This document shows positions 44,313-52,642 of a DNA stretch of 64,000 bases, in pieces. The notes beneath the pieces were generated by a model. That model made no database searches and had not been told where the DNA came from. It worked only from the letters and a program-made list of their open reading frames with translations. Positions within the stretch are counted from its first letter, which is position 1; every line of letters starts with the position of its first letter. The translations under genes were made by a program, and so were the position numbers. The DNA comes from a bacterium (GTDB lineage Bacteria; Zhuqueibacterota; Zhuqueibacteria; Residuimicrobiales; Krinioviventaceae): positions 62,001-126,000 of the forward strand of contig JAKQIY010000030.1 of NCBI GenBank assembly GCA_029561455.1. The letters run 5' to 3'.

Positions 44313-44666
44313 ATGAGCAGCGAAAAAAATATCCTTAAAATCAAGATACTGGATATTGAGTATCCATTAAGAGTAACCGATGATAATGTTGAATACGTAC
44401 ATCAAATAGCCAGATATGTTGATTCAAAAATGAGAGAAATTCAGGCAGCCAAGCCGGAACGGCCGTTACATCAAATCGCTATTCTGGCTGCTTTAAATAT
44501 TGCCGATGAATTATATCAACAAACCCACACAGAAAGCGACAAATTAAAAGAATACGAAGATAGAGTGGAAAAAATTACCAAAAAACTGGAACTTGGCATT
44601 AAAAAATCTTCGGAGGAGAATGACAGTTTAACCAGATTTGATTCTGATAAAACTTTTCTGGAATAG
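44313..44666 (+). CDS. zapA: Cell division protein ZapA
   Basis: ZapA cross-links FtsZ filaments. The N-terminal domain is recognisable: LKIKILDIEYPLRVTDDN, then VHQIARYVDSKMREI and IAILAALNIADELY. A C-terminal coiled coil follows. I start at 44313 (MSSEKNILKIKI). An in-frame extension up to 44277 lies in front but has no family similarity and no ribosome site. The gene sits between the ZapB-like gene and the putative 6S RNA, the common zapA-ssrS arrangement. Confidence 0.88.
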   Translation: MSSEKNILKIKILDIEYPLRVTDDNVEYVHQIARYVDSKMREIQAAKPERPLHQIAILAALNIADELYQQTHTESDKLKEYEDRVEKITKKLELGIKKSSEENDSLTRFDSDKTFLE

Positions 44667-44684
44667 AACTATTTGTTCCTCAAC

Positions 44685-44807
44685 AAAAAACCCAGATAGC
44701 GAGAGTCTGGCATATACCTGGTTCATTTTAAAAGCTTTGCCCAAGCGATTAAATAAGAATTTATTCATTTAAAGGTCAGACTACTATGCAAAAACTGGGC
44801 TTTTTTA
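44685..44807 (+). ncRNA. ssrS: Candidate 6S RNA (SsrS)
   Basis: Between zapA and rny, a roughly 123-base segment can fold as a long interrupted hairpin. CCCAG (44691-44695) pairs with CTGGG (44795-44799), flanked by A-run and T-run. AGTCTG (44704-44709) pairs with CAGACT (44777-44782), with unpaired strands between the two helices and an AT-rich central part. 6S RNA, which binds RNA polymerase like an open promoter, is often encoded directly after zapA. The length is somewhat short (about 180 is usual), and the closing stem could instead be only a terminator. No covariance test was possible. Confidence 0.45.
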
Positions 44808-44820
44808 TATCGGAGGGGAA

Positions 44821-46383
44821 ATGGAAAATTATCTAGTCATCATTGTTTCACTGGCAACAGGCATTATTTGTTTAATCGGCGGATGGTTTTTATCACGTTA
44901 TATCGGCAAAGGCAAAGTTGCCAAAGCCGAAAACATGGCAAATAAAATAATTGAAGACGCAAAAAAAGAAGCCAGCAATATAAAACGTGAAAAAATTCTT
45001 GAAGCCAAAGAAGAGTGGCATCGTGTTAAACAGAGTTTGGATAACGAAGCCAAAACCCGGCGGGCGGATCTGCAAAAACTGGAAAGTAAGAACAATCAGC
45101 GGGAACTGAATCTTGATCGCCGTAACGACTTGCTGGGCCAGAAAGAAAAAGAACTCGAAGAAGTTGACCGCAAAGTCAAAAACCGTGAAGAACGGGTCGG
45201 CAAGCTGGAAAAAGACCTGGAACGGCTGATTGAGGAGCAAAACAAAAAGCTGGAAACCATAAGCGGAATTTCCAACGAAGAAGCTAAACGCATCCTCATG
45301 CAAAACCTCATCGAAAAAGCCAAACAGGGCGCCGCGCGCGACGTTAAAGAAATCAAAGACCGCGCCCGGCAGGCGGCCAACAAGGAAGCCAAAGAGATCA
45401 TCATCCAGGCGATTCAGCGTACCGCAGCCGATCATTCCACAGAAACTACAGTATCAGTTGTAAATTTACCCGGCGACGATATGAAAGGGCGTATCATCGG
45501 CAGGGAAGGACGTAATATTCGCTCCTTTGAAACTGCCACCGGTGTTGAAGTAATAGTCGATGATACCCCGGAAGCGGTGGTATTATCCGGTTTTGATCCC
45601 TATCGCCGGGAAATTGCCCGTATCGCCCTCGAACGCCTCGTTCAGGATGGTCGTATCCATCCTGCCCGCATCGAAGAAGTTGTTGAAAAAGTAAAAAATG
45701 AACTGGAAGAAAAACTGGTGGAAACCGGCGACGCCGCCCTGTTTGAAGTCGGTATAACCGGCGTTCATAACGAAATAGTCAAACTGTTGGGTAAATTAAA
45801 ATACCGCACCAGCTACGGCCAGAATGTATTGCAACATTCCATTGAAGTTGCCTATTTAACCGGTTTGATGGCTTCCAGTTTGGGATTTGACGGCGATTTG
45901 GCCAAACGCGCCGGATTGTTCCACGATATAGGCAAGGCAATCGACCGTTATACCGAAGGCACACATACACAAATCGGCATTGAAATTGCCAAACGCTGCG
46001 GCGAAGGGCCGATTGTTGTGAATGCGATTGCTTCGCATCACGAAGATGTGGAACCCACCCATCCTATATCGGTGCTGGTTCAGGCAGCGGACGCCATCAG
46101 CGGTTCGCGTCCCGGCGCCCGTCGCGAAACTCTGGAATCGTATATCAAACGGTTGGAAAAACTGGAATCGCTGGCCGTGTCGTTCCCAGGTGTGGAAAAA
46201 GCCTATGCCATCCAGGCCGGTCGTGAAATTCGTGTGATTGTTGAACATGATAAAATTGACGACCCGATGTGTGAACAACTGGTTGCCGACATTGCTGAAA
46301 AGATTCAGAATGAAATGGAGTATCCCGGCCAAATCAAGGTTACTGTGATCCGGGAATTCCGCGCTATAGAATATGCCAAGTAA
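44821..46383 (+). CDS. rny: Ribonuclease Y
   Basis: RNase Y starts mRNA decay at the membrane. The 520-residue protein has an N-terminal membrane helix (about 4-24), a long charged coiled coil (about 30-200), a KH domain (NLPGDDMKGRIIGREGRNIRSFE, about 217-240) and an HD domain with FHDIGKAID (H368, D369) and the AIASHHED motif. It is complete. CGGAGGGG precedes the start. It lies directly after the putative 6S RNA and before ymdB, the conserved rny-ymdB pair. Confidence 0.97.
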   Translation: MENYLVIIVSLATGIICLIGGWFLSRYIGKGKVAKAENMANKIIEDAKKEASNIKREKILEAKEEWHRVKQSLDNEAKTRRADLQKLESKNNQRELNLDRRNDLLGQKEKELEEVDRKVKNREERVGKLEKDLERLIEEQNKKLETISGISNEEAKRILMQNLIEKAKQGAARDVKEIKDRARQAANKEAKEIIIQAIQRTAADHSTETTVSVVNLPGDDMKGRIIGREGRNIRSFETATGVEVIVDDTPEAVVLSGFDPYRREIARIALERLVQDGRIHPARIEEVVEKVKNELEEKLVETGDAALFEVGITGVHNEIVKLLGKLKYRTSYGQNVLQHSIEVAYLTGLMASSLGFDGDLAKRAGLFHDIGKAIDRYTEGTHTQIGIEIAKRCGEGPIVVNAIASHHEDVEPTHPISVLVQAADAISGSRPGARRETLESYIKRLEKLESLAVSFPGVEKAYAIQAGREIRVIVEHDKIDDPMCEQLVADIAEKIQNEMEYPGQIKVTVIREFRAIEYAK

Positions 46384-46435
46384 TTGTTAATTTTTTAGAA
46401 TAGTAAATTACGATTAATTAATAAAATCGGGTTTT

Positions 46436-47230
46436 GTGGCAGATAAAAATATTATAACGATACTGTTTATTGCCGATATAGTTGGCAAGCCCGGCCTGGA
46501 TATTATAACCGGGCTGCTTCCCAATCTTAAAAAGCAATATAATGTTGATGTTTGTATTGCCAATGGCGAAAATGGCTATAACGGCAAAGGGTTAACGGAA
46601 CAGATCGTTCGCAAGTATTTTACCGCCGGCATTGATGTTATCACCGGCGGTAACCATACCTGGAATTTTGCCGAATTCCGGGCATATCTTGATACCGCCA
46701 CCAAAGTACTACGTCCCCTTAATTATCCTGAAGAAACTCCGGGCAAAGGAACCTGCCTGTTTACTGCCACTAACGGACATACCATCGGTGTAATGAATCT
46801 GCAGGGGCGCACATTTATGACCCCGATAGACTGCCCCTTTAAAAAAAGCCTGGAAGAAATAGAGCGCCTGAAGCAGAAAACCCGCATCATTTTTGTGGAT
46901 TTTCATGCCGAGGCGACCGCAGAAAAGATTGCCCTGGGCTGGTACCTGGACGGAAAGGTGAGCGCCGTCGTCGGCACCCACACCCATGTGCAAACCGCCG
47001 ATGAACGCATATTACCGCGCGGCACCGCTTATATTTCTGATGCCGGTATGACCGGGCCGTTTGATTCGGTGATCGGGCTGGAGGTTGAAGTAGCGATAAA
47101 ACGCTTTGTTACCCAGTTACCGGAAAAGTATATGGTTGCTACTTCCAATACCCGACTGAATGGTGTAGTCATCGAAATTGACGCGACTACGGGACGGGCG
47201 AAAAGCATTAAACGGATTAATTTACCATAA
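46436..47230 (+). CDS. ymdB: YmdB family metallophosphoesterase
   Basis: This is a 264-residue dinuclear-metal phosphodiesterase. YmdB of Bacillus hydrolyses 2',3'-cyclic nucleotides and affects biofilm and motility choices. Motifs: FIADIVGKPG (metal Asp), IANGENGYNGKG, TGGNHTWNF, VDFHAEATAEK and GTHTHVQTADERILP. The start is GTG at 46436. It follows rny, the usual partner. The substrate in this organism is unknown. Confidence 0.94.
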   Translation: MADKNIITILFIADIVGKPGLDIITGLLPNLKKQYNVDVCIANGENGYNGKGLTEQIVRKYFTAGIDVITGGNHTWNFAEFRAYLDTATKVLRPLNYPEETPGKGTCLFTATNGHTIGVMNLQGRTFMTPIDCPFKKSLEEIERLKQKTRIIFVDFHAEATAEKIALGWYLDGKVSAVVGTHTHVQTADERILPRGTAYISDAGMTGPFDSVIGLEVEVAIKRFVTQLPEKYMVATSNTRLNGVVIEIDATTGRAKSIKRINLP

Positions 47231-47241
47231 AGGGAGTGTGT

Positions 47242-48126
47242 ATGAGCGCAACGATCATTGAAGGCAAACCGGTTGCCGATAGCATTTACCGGGAAATTAC
47301 CAATGATTTAATTACCCTGAAAGCGGGGGGCTGCACTCCACACTTGACGGTCGTACTGGTCGGCGACGACCCGGCTTCACAGGTTTATGTGGGTATGAAA
47401 CAAAAAGCCTGCGAAAAATATGGCCTGGGTTCTGAGACCATCCTGCTGCCGGGGACAACTACTGAAAATGAATTATTACAGGTTGTGGACAAGCTGAATC
47501 ACCGTCCGGATGTACATGGTATTCTGGTACAGTTGCCAGTTCCCAAACATATTTCCGCCAAAAAAGTGATCGATGCCATTTCTCCGGAAAAAGATGTGGA
47601 CGGCCTGCACCCGATCAACCGCGGCCGCCTGGCGGTGGGCGATGAGTGCTTTATTCCCTGTACGCCCGCGGGTGTGCAGCAGTTACTGCTTTTTAATAAT
47701 ATCAAAACTGAAGGCAAGCATGTCGTAGTTGTTGGCCGCAGCTCACTGGTAGGGTTGCCGTTCGCCCTGATGATGATGCAAAAAAAGGCCGGCGCCAATG
47801 CCACGGTAACCGTTTGCCATACCGGTTCCGGTGATTTAAAACCCTATACAAAAGAAGCGGATATACTTGTAGCCGCCGCCGGTAGAGCCGGTATTATAAC
47901 CGCCGATATGGTCAAACCGGGCTGCGTGGTCATTGACGTTGGCACCAACCGGGTGGACGACCCATCTGTGCCGCGCGGGTACCGATTGACCGGCGATGTA
48001 GATTTTGAAAATGTAAAAAATGTTGCCGGCGCCATTTCACCCGTGCCCGGCGGGGTCGGTCCCATGACGATTGTTATGCTGCTGAAAAACACCGTCAAGG
48101 CGGCGCGGCAGCAAAGCGGGCTGTGA
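47242..48126 (+). CDS. folD: Methylenetetrahydrofolate dehydrogenase/cyclohydrolase FolD
   Basis: FolD interconverts 5,10-methylene- and 10-formyl-THF, linked to the glycine cleavage T protein upstream in the window. The 294-residue protein has VLVGDDPASQVYVGMKQKAC, VHGILVQLPVPKH, EKDVDGLHPINRGRL, the NADP loop VVVGRSSLVGLPFALM, and PVPGGVGPMTI near the end. The start is ATG 47242, six bases after AGGGAG. It is 11 bases from ymdB. Confidence 0.96.
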   Translation: MSATIIEGKPVADSIYREITNDLITLKAGGCTPHLTVVLVGDDPASQVYVGMKQKACEKYGLGSETILLPGTTTENELLQVVDKLNHRPDVHGILVQLPVPKHISAKKVIDAISPEKDVDGLHPINRGRLAVGDECFIPCTPAGVQQLLLFNNIKTEGKHVVVVGRSSLVGLPFALMMMQKKAGANATVTVCHTGSGDLKPYTKEADILVAAAGRAGIITADMVKPGCVVIDVGTNRVDDPSVPRGYRLTGDVDFENVKNVAGAISPVPGGVGPMTIVMLLKNTVKAARQQSGL

Positions 48127-48212
48127 TAATTGTAAATTAGTGTGTAATCAGGGGGATGTGTAATTCACATTCATTTTTGTAAAATATTGACAAATGACAG
48201 GGTATATAGTAG

Positions 48213-48809
48213 ATGAACATTTCACTCATCCTGGCGCATCCCGAACCGGGCAGTTTTAATCATGCCATTGCCCGGGCCGCGCATGAACAATGCCTTGCAA
48301 ATGGGCATGCAGTGTATCGCCATGATCTATATGCCGAACGGTTTGATCCTGTTCTGCCGGCTGTGGAATTTCCAAAAATCGCGCCTCTCGAACCCACCAT
48401 TGCCCGTTATTGCGCTGAACTGGCAGATTCGGACGGCATTATCATTGTGCATCCCAACTGGTGGGGACAACCACCGGCGCTGCTCAAGGGTTGGATCGAC
48501 CGGATTATTCGTCCGGGTATTGCTTATGAATTTCATGAAGGGGATAATGGCGAAGGCGTACCGGTCGGTTTGTTAAAGGCCCGCGCCGCCCTGGTTTTCA
48601 ATACCGCCAACACCCCGCAGGATCGTGAAGAGAATGTTTTTGGCGACCCGTTACAAAGGATTTGGAAGGATTGCATTTTTGATCTGTGTGGTGTAAAACA
48701 ATTCTACCGGGAGATGTTCCGGGTGATCGTTACCAGCAGCGCTGAACAACGCCGGGAATGGCTGCAAGAAGTAAAAAATACCGTTAACCGGTATTTCCCA
48801 CCGCAATGA
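48213..48809 (+). CDS. NAD(P)H dehydrogenase (quinone), flavodoxin-like fold
   Basis: This is a 198-residue FMN/FAD oxidoreductase of the NQO/KefF/MdaB family. MNISLILAHPEPGSFNHAI begins the flavin-binding fold. IIIVHPNWWGQPPALLKGWIDRI is the family signature. GLLKARAALVFNTANTP contacts the flavin. It probably reduces quinones by two electrons or acts on potassium efflux. It is a single gene, 86 bases after folD. Confidence 0.9.
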   Translation: MNISLILAHPEPGSFNHAIARAAHEQCLANGHAVYRHDLYAERFDPVLPAVEFPKIAPLEPTIARYCAELADSDGIIIVHPNWWGQPPALLKGWIDRIIRPGIAYEFHEGDNGEGVPVGLLKARAALVFNTANTPQDREENVFGDPLQRIWKDCIFDLCGVKQFYREMFRVIVTSSAEQRREWLQEVKNTVNRYFPPQ

Positions 48810-49021
48810 GTATTATCTAAATTTCGAAATGAATATTTTCTTTTTATATAGTGAATTTTTGATAATAAACATGCAGGATGGGTAATGTTCTGTCAAAGAT
48901 ATAACTTGTTGAATAATAAAACGTTAAAAGTTTATAGTACCAATAAATGGTGGGATATTACCCTTCGCCCATCAATTTAAAAATTCAATCTAAACTTCAT
49001 TTATCTCAATTAATATTACCG

Positions 49022-49051
49022 AAATAAAAAAGCCGGACCAGAGCCCGGCTT
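49022..49051 (-). terminator. Terminator after ablB (minus strand)
   Basis: On the minus strand a 7-bp GC-rich stem (49045-49051 with 49030-49036) is followed by a T-run ending near 49022, just past the ablB stop. Confidence 0.82.
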
Positions 49052-49073
49052 GAATTACTTTCAGGTATTTAAC

Positions 49074-49919
49074 TTATTTATGCAGTTTCTTGTACCACAC
49101 ATTCATACTTTCAATTTGCCCGTTGATGTTGGTGTTGTTGCGTAATAACCCGGCATAGTGGTATGAATTTTTTGCAAATGTAATGTTGATCGCTGCCGAA
49201 AGCGAGCGGGTGAGGGTATAGGTTGTCATAATTCCCTGTTTTTTCTTGTCCGCTTCCATCGTCATCAGGATGAACAGGGAGAGATTTTTACCCTGGTATT
49301 CAGTGTGGGTCACAAAATCCGACATTTCCACATTACTATTCTCATCATCGGCTTCGGCGGAAGCCGCGGCGATAATTCTTTCGCCATCAAAAGCGCCGTA
49401 ATAGGCGACATTGTTTTTCATGGACTTTGATATATAGTTCTCATCTATGATCGGATAGGGATATTTGGTAAATGCTGTTTTATATAATTCCACGAGTTGC
49501 GGAACATCGGCTTTTTCCAAGATTCTGATCGGGAACGGACTTGTTGCGTCCGGATTTTCATACTGGCGGCCTTTGGTTATAGCCAGTTGCCTGATGTCGT
49601 CGATCTCATTACGCTGCGCCAGAATAATATTTTTCCGATCCTGATCGGTGTATTTGCACATAAAATAACTACCGGTACGCCCATTATACATGTTTGGGAC
49701 AAAAGCTTCTTTAAAAAAGTTATAGTATTGAAAAACATAGCAGGCCCACACCGGAACTTTGGCAAAGATTTTACCATAATTGTTCACTTCGGCCAACTTT
49801 TCCAGTTTGGGTATAATAGTATCTTTGTCCCTTTTGTCAAGTTTCATCAGGTAAATGCGGTTATTGCTTTTACCATGCTGAATTAAAGAATAACCGACTC
49901 GATCGATAGCATCATACAT
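49074..49919 (-). CDS. ablB: Putative beta-lysine N-acetyltransferase AblB
   Basis: AblB acetylates beta-lysine to N-epsilon-acetyl-beta-lysine, an osmolyte used in salt stress. The 281-residue protein shows family features: GKSNNRIYLMKL, FVPNMYNGRTGSYFMCKY, and a C-terminal GNAT domain (about 130-281) with MSDFVTHTEYQGKNLSLFIL, ALNI/SAAINITFAKNSY and NINGQIESMNVWYK. The partner AblA, lysine 2,3-aminomutase, is usually adjacent but is not in this window. The start at 49919 gives the normal N-terminus. Its own terminator follows. Confidence 0.87.
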   Translation of the reverse strand: MYDAIDRVGYSLIQHGKSNNRIYLMKLDKRDKDTIIPKLEKLAEVNNYGKIFAKVPVWACYVFQYYNFFKEAFVPNMYNGRTGSYFMCKYTDQDRKNIILAQRNEIDDIRQLAITKGRQYENPDATSPFPIRILEKADVPQLVELYKTAFTKYPYPIIDENYISKSMKNNVAYYGAFDGERIIAAASAEADDENSNVEMSDFVTHTEYQGKNLSLFILMTMEADKKKQGIMTTYTLTRSLSAAINITFAKNSYHYAGLLRNNTNINGQIESMNVWYKKLHK

Positions 49920-50237
49920 TTTTTGCCTCTTGAAATATTGAAAACCTGCATATAAAAATACTCTATCTTTTTATGCCTGTTAAAACAAACCAGGCAATAT
50001 ATATAATATAAAAAAAAAATGATAAACAAAAAGAAATATTATTCAAATGTGATTTTTTTTTCAGATAATAATCTGTAAATGTAAAAATGGTCAGTCATTT
50101 TTTGGTATGAGGGAGAATATAGGTCGGGAGTTAAGAGGGTGGTTAATTCCAGATGCAAACCGGGCCGTGAACCGGCGGACTTTTTTACTTACCGCGTATG
50201 TTCAGCCTGGTTTGTATGGGGTGCTGTATGATTGTTG
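49920..50237. other. Intergenic region between two minus-strand genes
   Basis: 318 AT-rich bases with no supported gene. The plus-strand open frame across 50107-50373 is mostly opposite the next gene and looks accidental. A GC-rich inverted patch (about 50158-50180) has no T-run. Confidence 0.45.
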
Positions 50238-50690
50238 TTATTTATTTAACAACTCTTGTAATATTGTCGCTGCATCACGAACCATTACCGGACAAATGGT
50301 GGCAGTCAGGTTCCTTTCTTTAATAATTTTTGCATCATCGGGATCGCCGAGATTATACCCCAGCAATTCCTGACATTCTGTGCTTTTATGCAAAGCTTTG
50401 AACTTGTCCGCAAATTCCCGCACCAGTTGATAGGTTTTTTCTTTGGCGTCTTTTTGTTCGGGACTAACGCTGCCGTATTTCAGTCCCAGAACCAAATATG
50501 CGCCGGTTACGGCGCCGCAGGTTAAGCCCTGCCTGCCCATGCCGCCGCCCAAACCGCAGGCTAATTTCAGGGCGGTTTTCTCATCCAGACCGAATTGTGA
50601 GGCAAAAGGGGCCAGCACCGATTGGGAACAGGTGAAGCCTTTTTCAAATAATGATACCGCTTTTTCTATGGGGTCTTGTTCTTTTTTCAT
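50238..50690 (-). CDS. C_GCAxxG_C_C family protein
   Basis: The 150-residue protein has the family's spaced cysteines: FTCSQSVLAPF (Cys21), ACGLGGGMGRQGLTCGAVTGA (Cys45, Cys58), then TECQELLG and TICPVMVRDA. The family is probably a redox or metal-binding protein, but its reaction is not established. Transcription from the left is separate, with a divergent gap of 318 bases to ablB. A clean single-domain gene. Confidence 0.88.
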   Translation of the reverse strand: MKKEQDPIEKAVSLFEKGFTCSQSVLAPFASQFGLDEKTALKLACGLGGGMGRQGLTCGAVTGAYLVLGLKYGSVSPEQKDAKEKTYQLVREFADKFKALHKSTECQELLGYNLGDPDDAKIIKERNLTATICPVMVRDAATILQELLNK

Positions 50691-50760
50691 ACCGATCCTT
50701 TGGGGCTTTAATACAAATGAAAAAGTTTAAAATTATATACTCGGTCAGGAAACAAAAGTT

Positions 50761-51837
50761 TCATTCTTTTGATTGCAGACCGGGATACCAGCGGAGGGCG
50801 TTATCGTGGTAAATTTTATGTAAAATTGTTTTATCCAGTTTCAATCCCCGGAAAGGAGTTTCTACATTCCAGGTGGACATGGTATCGTCAGTGGTAAAAT
50901 AGCGCCAGTCTTCCAGCCAGGTATTGTGAACATCTGCTGTAATTTTTTCGGGATCATCATTATCACTCACACCCAGATCGGTGCCGTATAACAATTTGTC
51001 CTGGTATGTGATGATGAAATTCCGCACTTTGTCCCGGTTTTGCACCTGTAAATGGCAAATGCGCGCCGACATATCGACCGCCAGGTTAGGGTATTTATCA
51101 AGGGTTTTGGCAAGAACATCCACATCCCATTCCAGGCTGCCCAGGTGTGCGCCGACTATCCGCAGACTGGGATTTTTGGCCAGGCGATTATCGCGCGCGG
51201 CCATAAGCTGTGCGTGCGTAGGGTAATTGGGATGCAGGAACATGTGGTATTGTGGATTATTTTTGAAATAACTTTTGTCGCCGTTTACGGTCATGGAATC
51301 GAGCGGCAGCCAGCAGTTCAACGGTTCACCCTGGTGAGCCAGAACGGTTTTATTTTGTGATGCAATGAACGCAAAGATCGGGTCAAACGCCGGGTTGTCG
51401 ATCATTATAAAGCTGCTGTCGGCATCGCGAAAGGTCATGCCGATGTCTTTCCACACTTTGACGGCTACCGCGCCGCTGTCGAACGATGCTTGCAGGTATG
51501 CAATAGCTTTATCCTGCCAGTCCGGCCGACCCCAATCTTGCATGGAAAATGTCGAGGCAAATGCTACAATATCGGGATTCTTTTTATGCTGGCCGACGGT
51601 AAAACGAAACTGCTCGTCGATAAAAGCCTGGTTTGATGAGCGGGTGTTTGGCGATAATAGCATAAAGTTATCCGCCCGCGCCTGGTCGATAACTGCCTGG
51701 TTGAGGGTGTGAATATGGAAATGGGCGTCAATTTTGGGAAACGAAGTGAAATCGGGCGGCTTTTGTGAACAGGAGATTTGCAGAATTGTTATAATTACAC
51801 AGGTAATTATAACGGCAAGACTGGATGAGATTTTCAT
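50761..51837 (-). CDS. Amidohydrolase-family lipoprotein
   Basis: It has a signal with a probable lipobox (LQISC, Cys about 23). The barrel domain follows, with the metal motif KIDAHFHIH near residue 40, VKVWKDIG, TVLAHQGEP, GAHLGSLEW and LLYGTDLG. These belong to the amidohydrolase-2 (TIM-barrel, COG2159) type. The natural substrate is unknown. It may hydrolyse or decarboxylate a small molecule at the outer surface. It is a single gene, 70 bases from its neighbour at 50690. Confidence 0.86.
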   Translation of the reverse strand: MKISSSLAVIITCVIITILQISCSQKPPDFTSFPKIDAHFHIHTLNQAVIDQARADNFMLLSPNTRSSNQAFIDEQFRFTVGQHKKNPDIVAFASTFSMQDWGRPDWQDKAIAYLQASFDSGAVAVKVWKDIGMTFRDADSSFIMIDNPAFDPIFAFIASQNKTVLAHQGEPLNCWLPLDSMTVNGDKSYFKNNPQYHMFLHPNYPTHAQLMAARDNRLAKNPSLRIVGAHLGSLEWDVDVLAKTLDKYPNLAVDMSARICHLQVQNRDKVRNFIITYQDKLLYGTDLGVSDNDDPEKITADVHNTWLEDWRYFTTDDTMSTWNVETPFRGLKLDKTILHKIYHDNALRWYPGLQSKE

Positions 51838-51943
51838 TGCCTCGTCCCTCCGGTAACGTATGGAATTATACTGAGAAAATCAAGGTCGTATATTATTGAA
51901 AGAGTTTTCAAGTGGAGCCAAACAACCTTGAAAATTATTGCTA

Positions 51944-52576
51944 TCATTTAAAATAATAATGCACGCCGCCTTGCGGTATATACATGTTGATATTCCCATC
52001 GCTGCCGTAACTGAGCGGCCATTCCAGGGAAAGGCGGATATTATCGGTCAGCCGGTATTCAAAGCCCAGGCCGGCGCCGACATGGAAGGTATTCTCTTTA
52101 TCATTGGTCACCCTTTTTTCACCATGCGGACCATAATGATAGGTATCCTCATCGACCGGAGAATATTTATAGTCCTGTTCATATTCTTCCTGGTCGGAGT
52201 AGTAATTGCTAACCCCGGCCATGACATAAAACAGGGATTTGCCGGAACGGTGCAATGGCTTGAATAAGGTAATGCCGACATTCGCCCAGGTCTCTCGGCC
52301 GCTGCGGTATTCGGTGCTGATCATGTTCGGATCAGGCATCCAACTGCCGTCATATACCGTGTATGAATACCCTTCTGAGAATTCATCATCGTTTTTAAAG
52401 GATAATACGCCAAAGTTAATTTGCCAGCCCCAGTTATCCTGCATTTGCCGGTACGAAAATCCAGAACCGGAGATCATACCGCCGAAAAAACCCAGCGCCT
52501 GTGATAATTCTTTTTCCTGGGAATAGGCCTGAACTGCGGCGATAACTATTAAAAGAAATATGATTGTCTTTTTCAT
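51944..52576 (-). CDS. Outer-membrane beta-barrel protein, 210 residues
   Basis: A signal peptide (about 1-19, ending YSQ) is followed by amphipathic beta strands (FFGGMISGSGFSYRQ, NWGWQINFGVLSF, ETWANVGITLFKPL, SLFYVMAGVSNYY, TFHVGAGLGFEYRL, IRLSLEWPLSY). The pattern is of a small OmpA- or OmpW-like barrel. The loops are rich in Asp and Tyr. No ligand can be inferred. It lies 66 bases after the TPR gene, in the same direction, so it may be read with the three-gene operon above it. Confidence 0.65.
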   Translation of the reverse strand: MKKTIIFLLIVIAAVQAYSQEKELSQALGFFGGMISGSGFSYRQMQDNWGWQINFGVLSFKNDDEFSEGYSYTVYDGSWMPDPNMISTEYRSGRETWANVGITLFKPLHRSGKSLFYVMAGVSNYYSDQEEYEQDYKYSPVDEDTYHYGPHGEKRVTNDKENTFHVGAGLGFEYRLTDNIRLSLEWPLSYGSDGNINMYIPQGGVHYYFK

Positions 52577-52642
52577 CTTAATACTCCTGATAAATTAAGC
52601 GTATTAATATAACAAAATTTATGACATTTTTGTGCCGGGAAA

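Noticed and set aside
50107-50373. A plus-strand frame of 88 codons starting in the gap before the C_GCAxxG_C_C gene
   Set aside because: Half of it is antisense to the real gene. No ribosome site and no recognisable motif.
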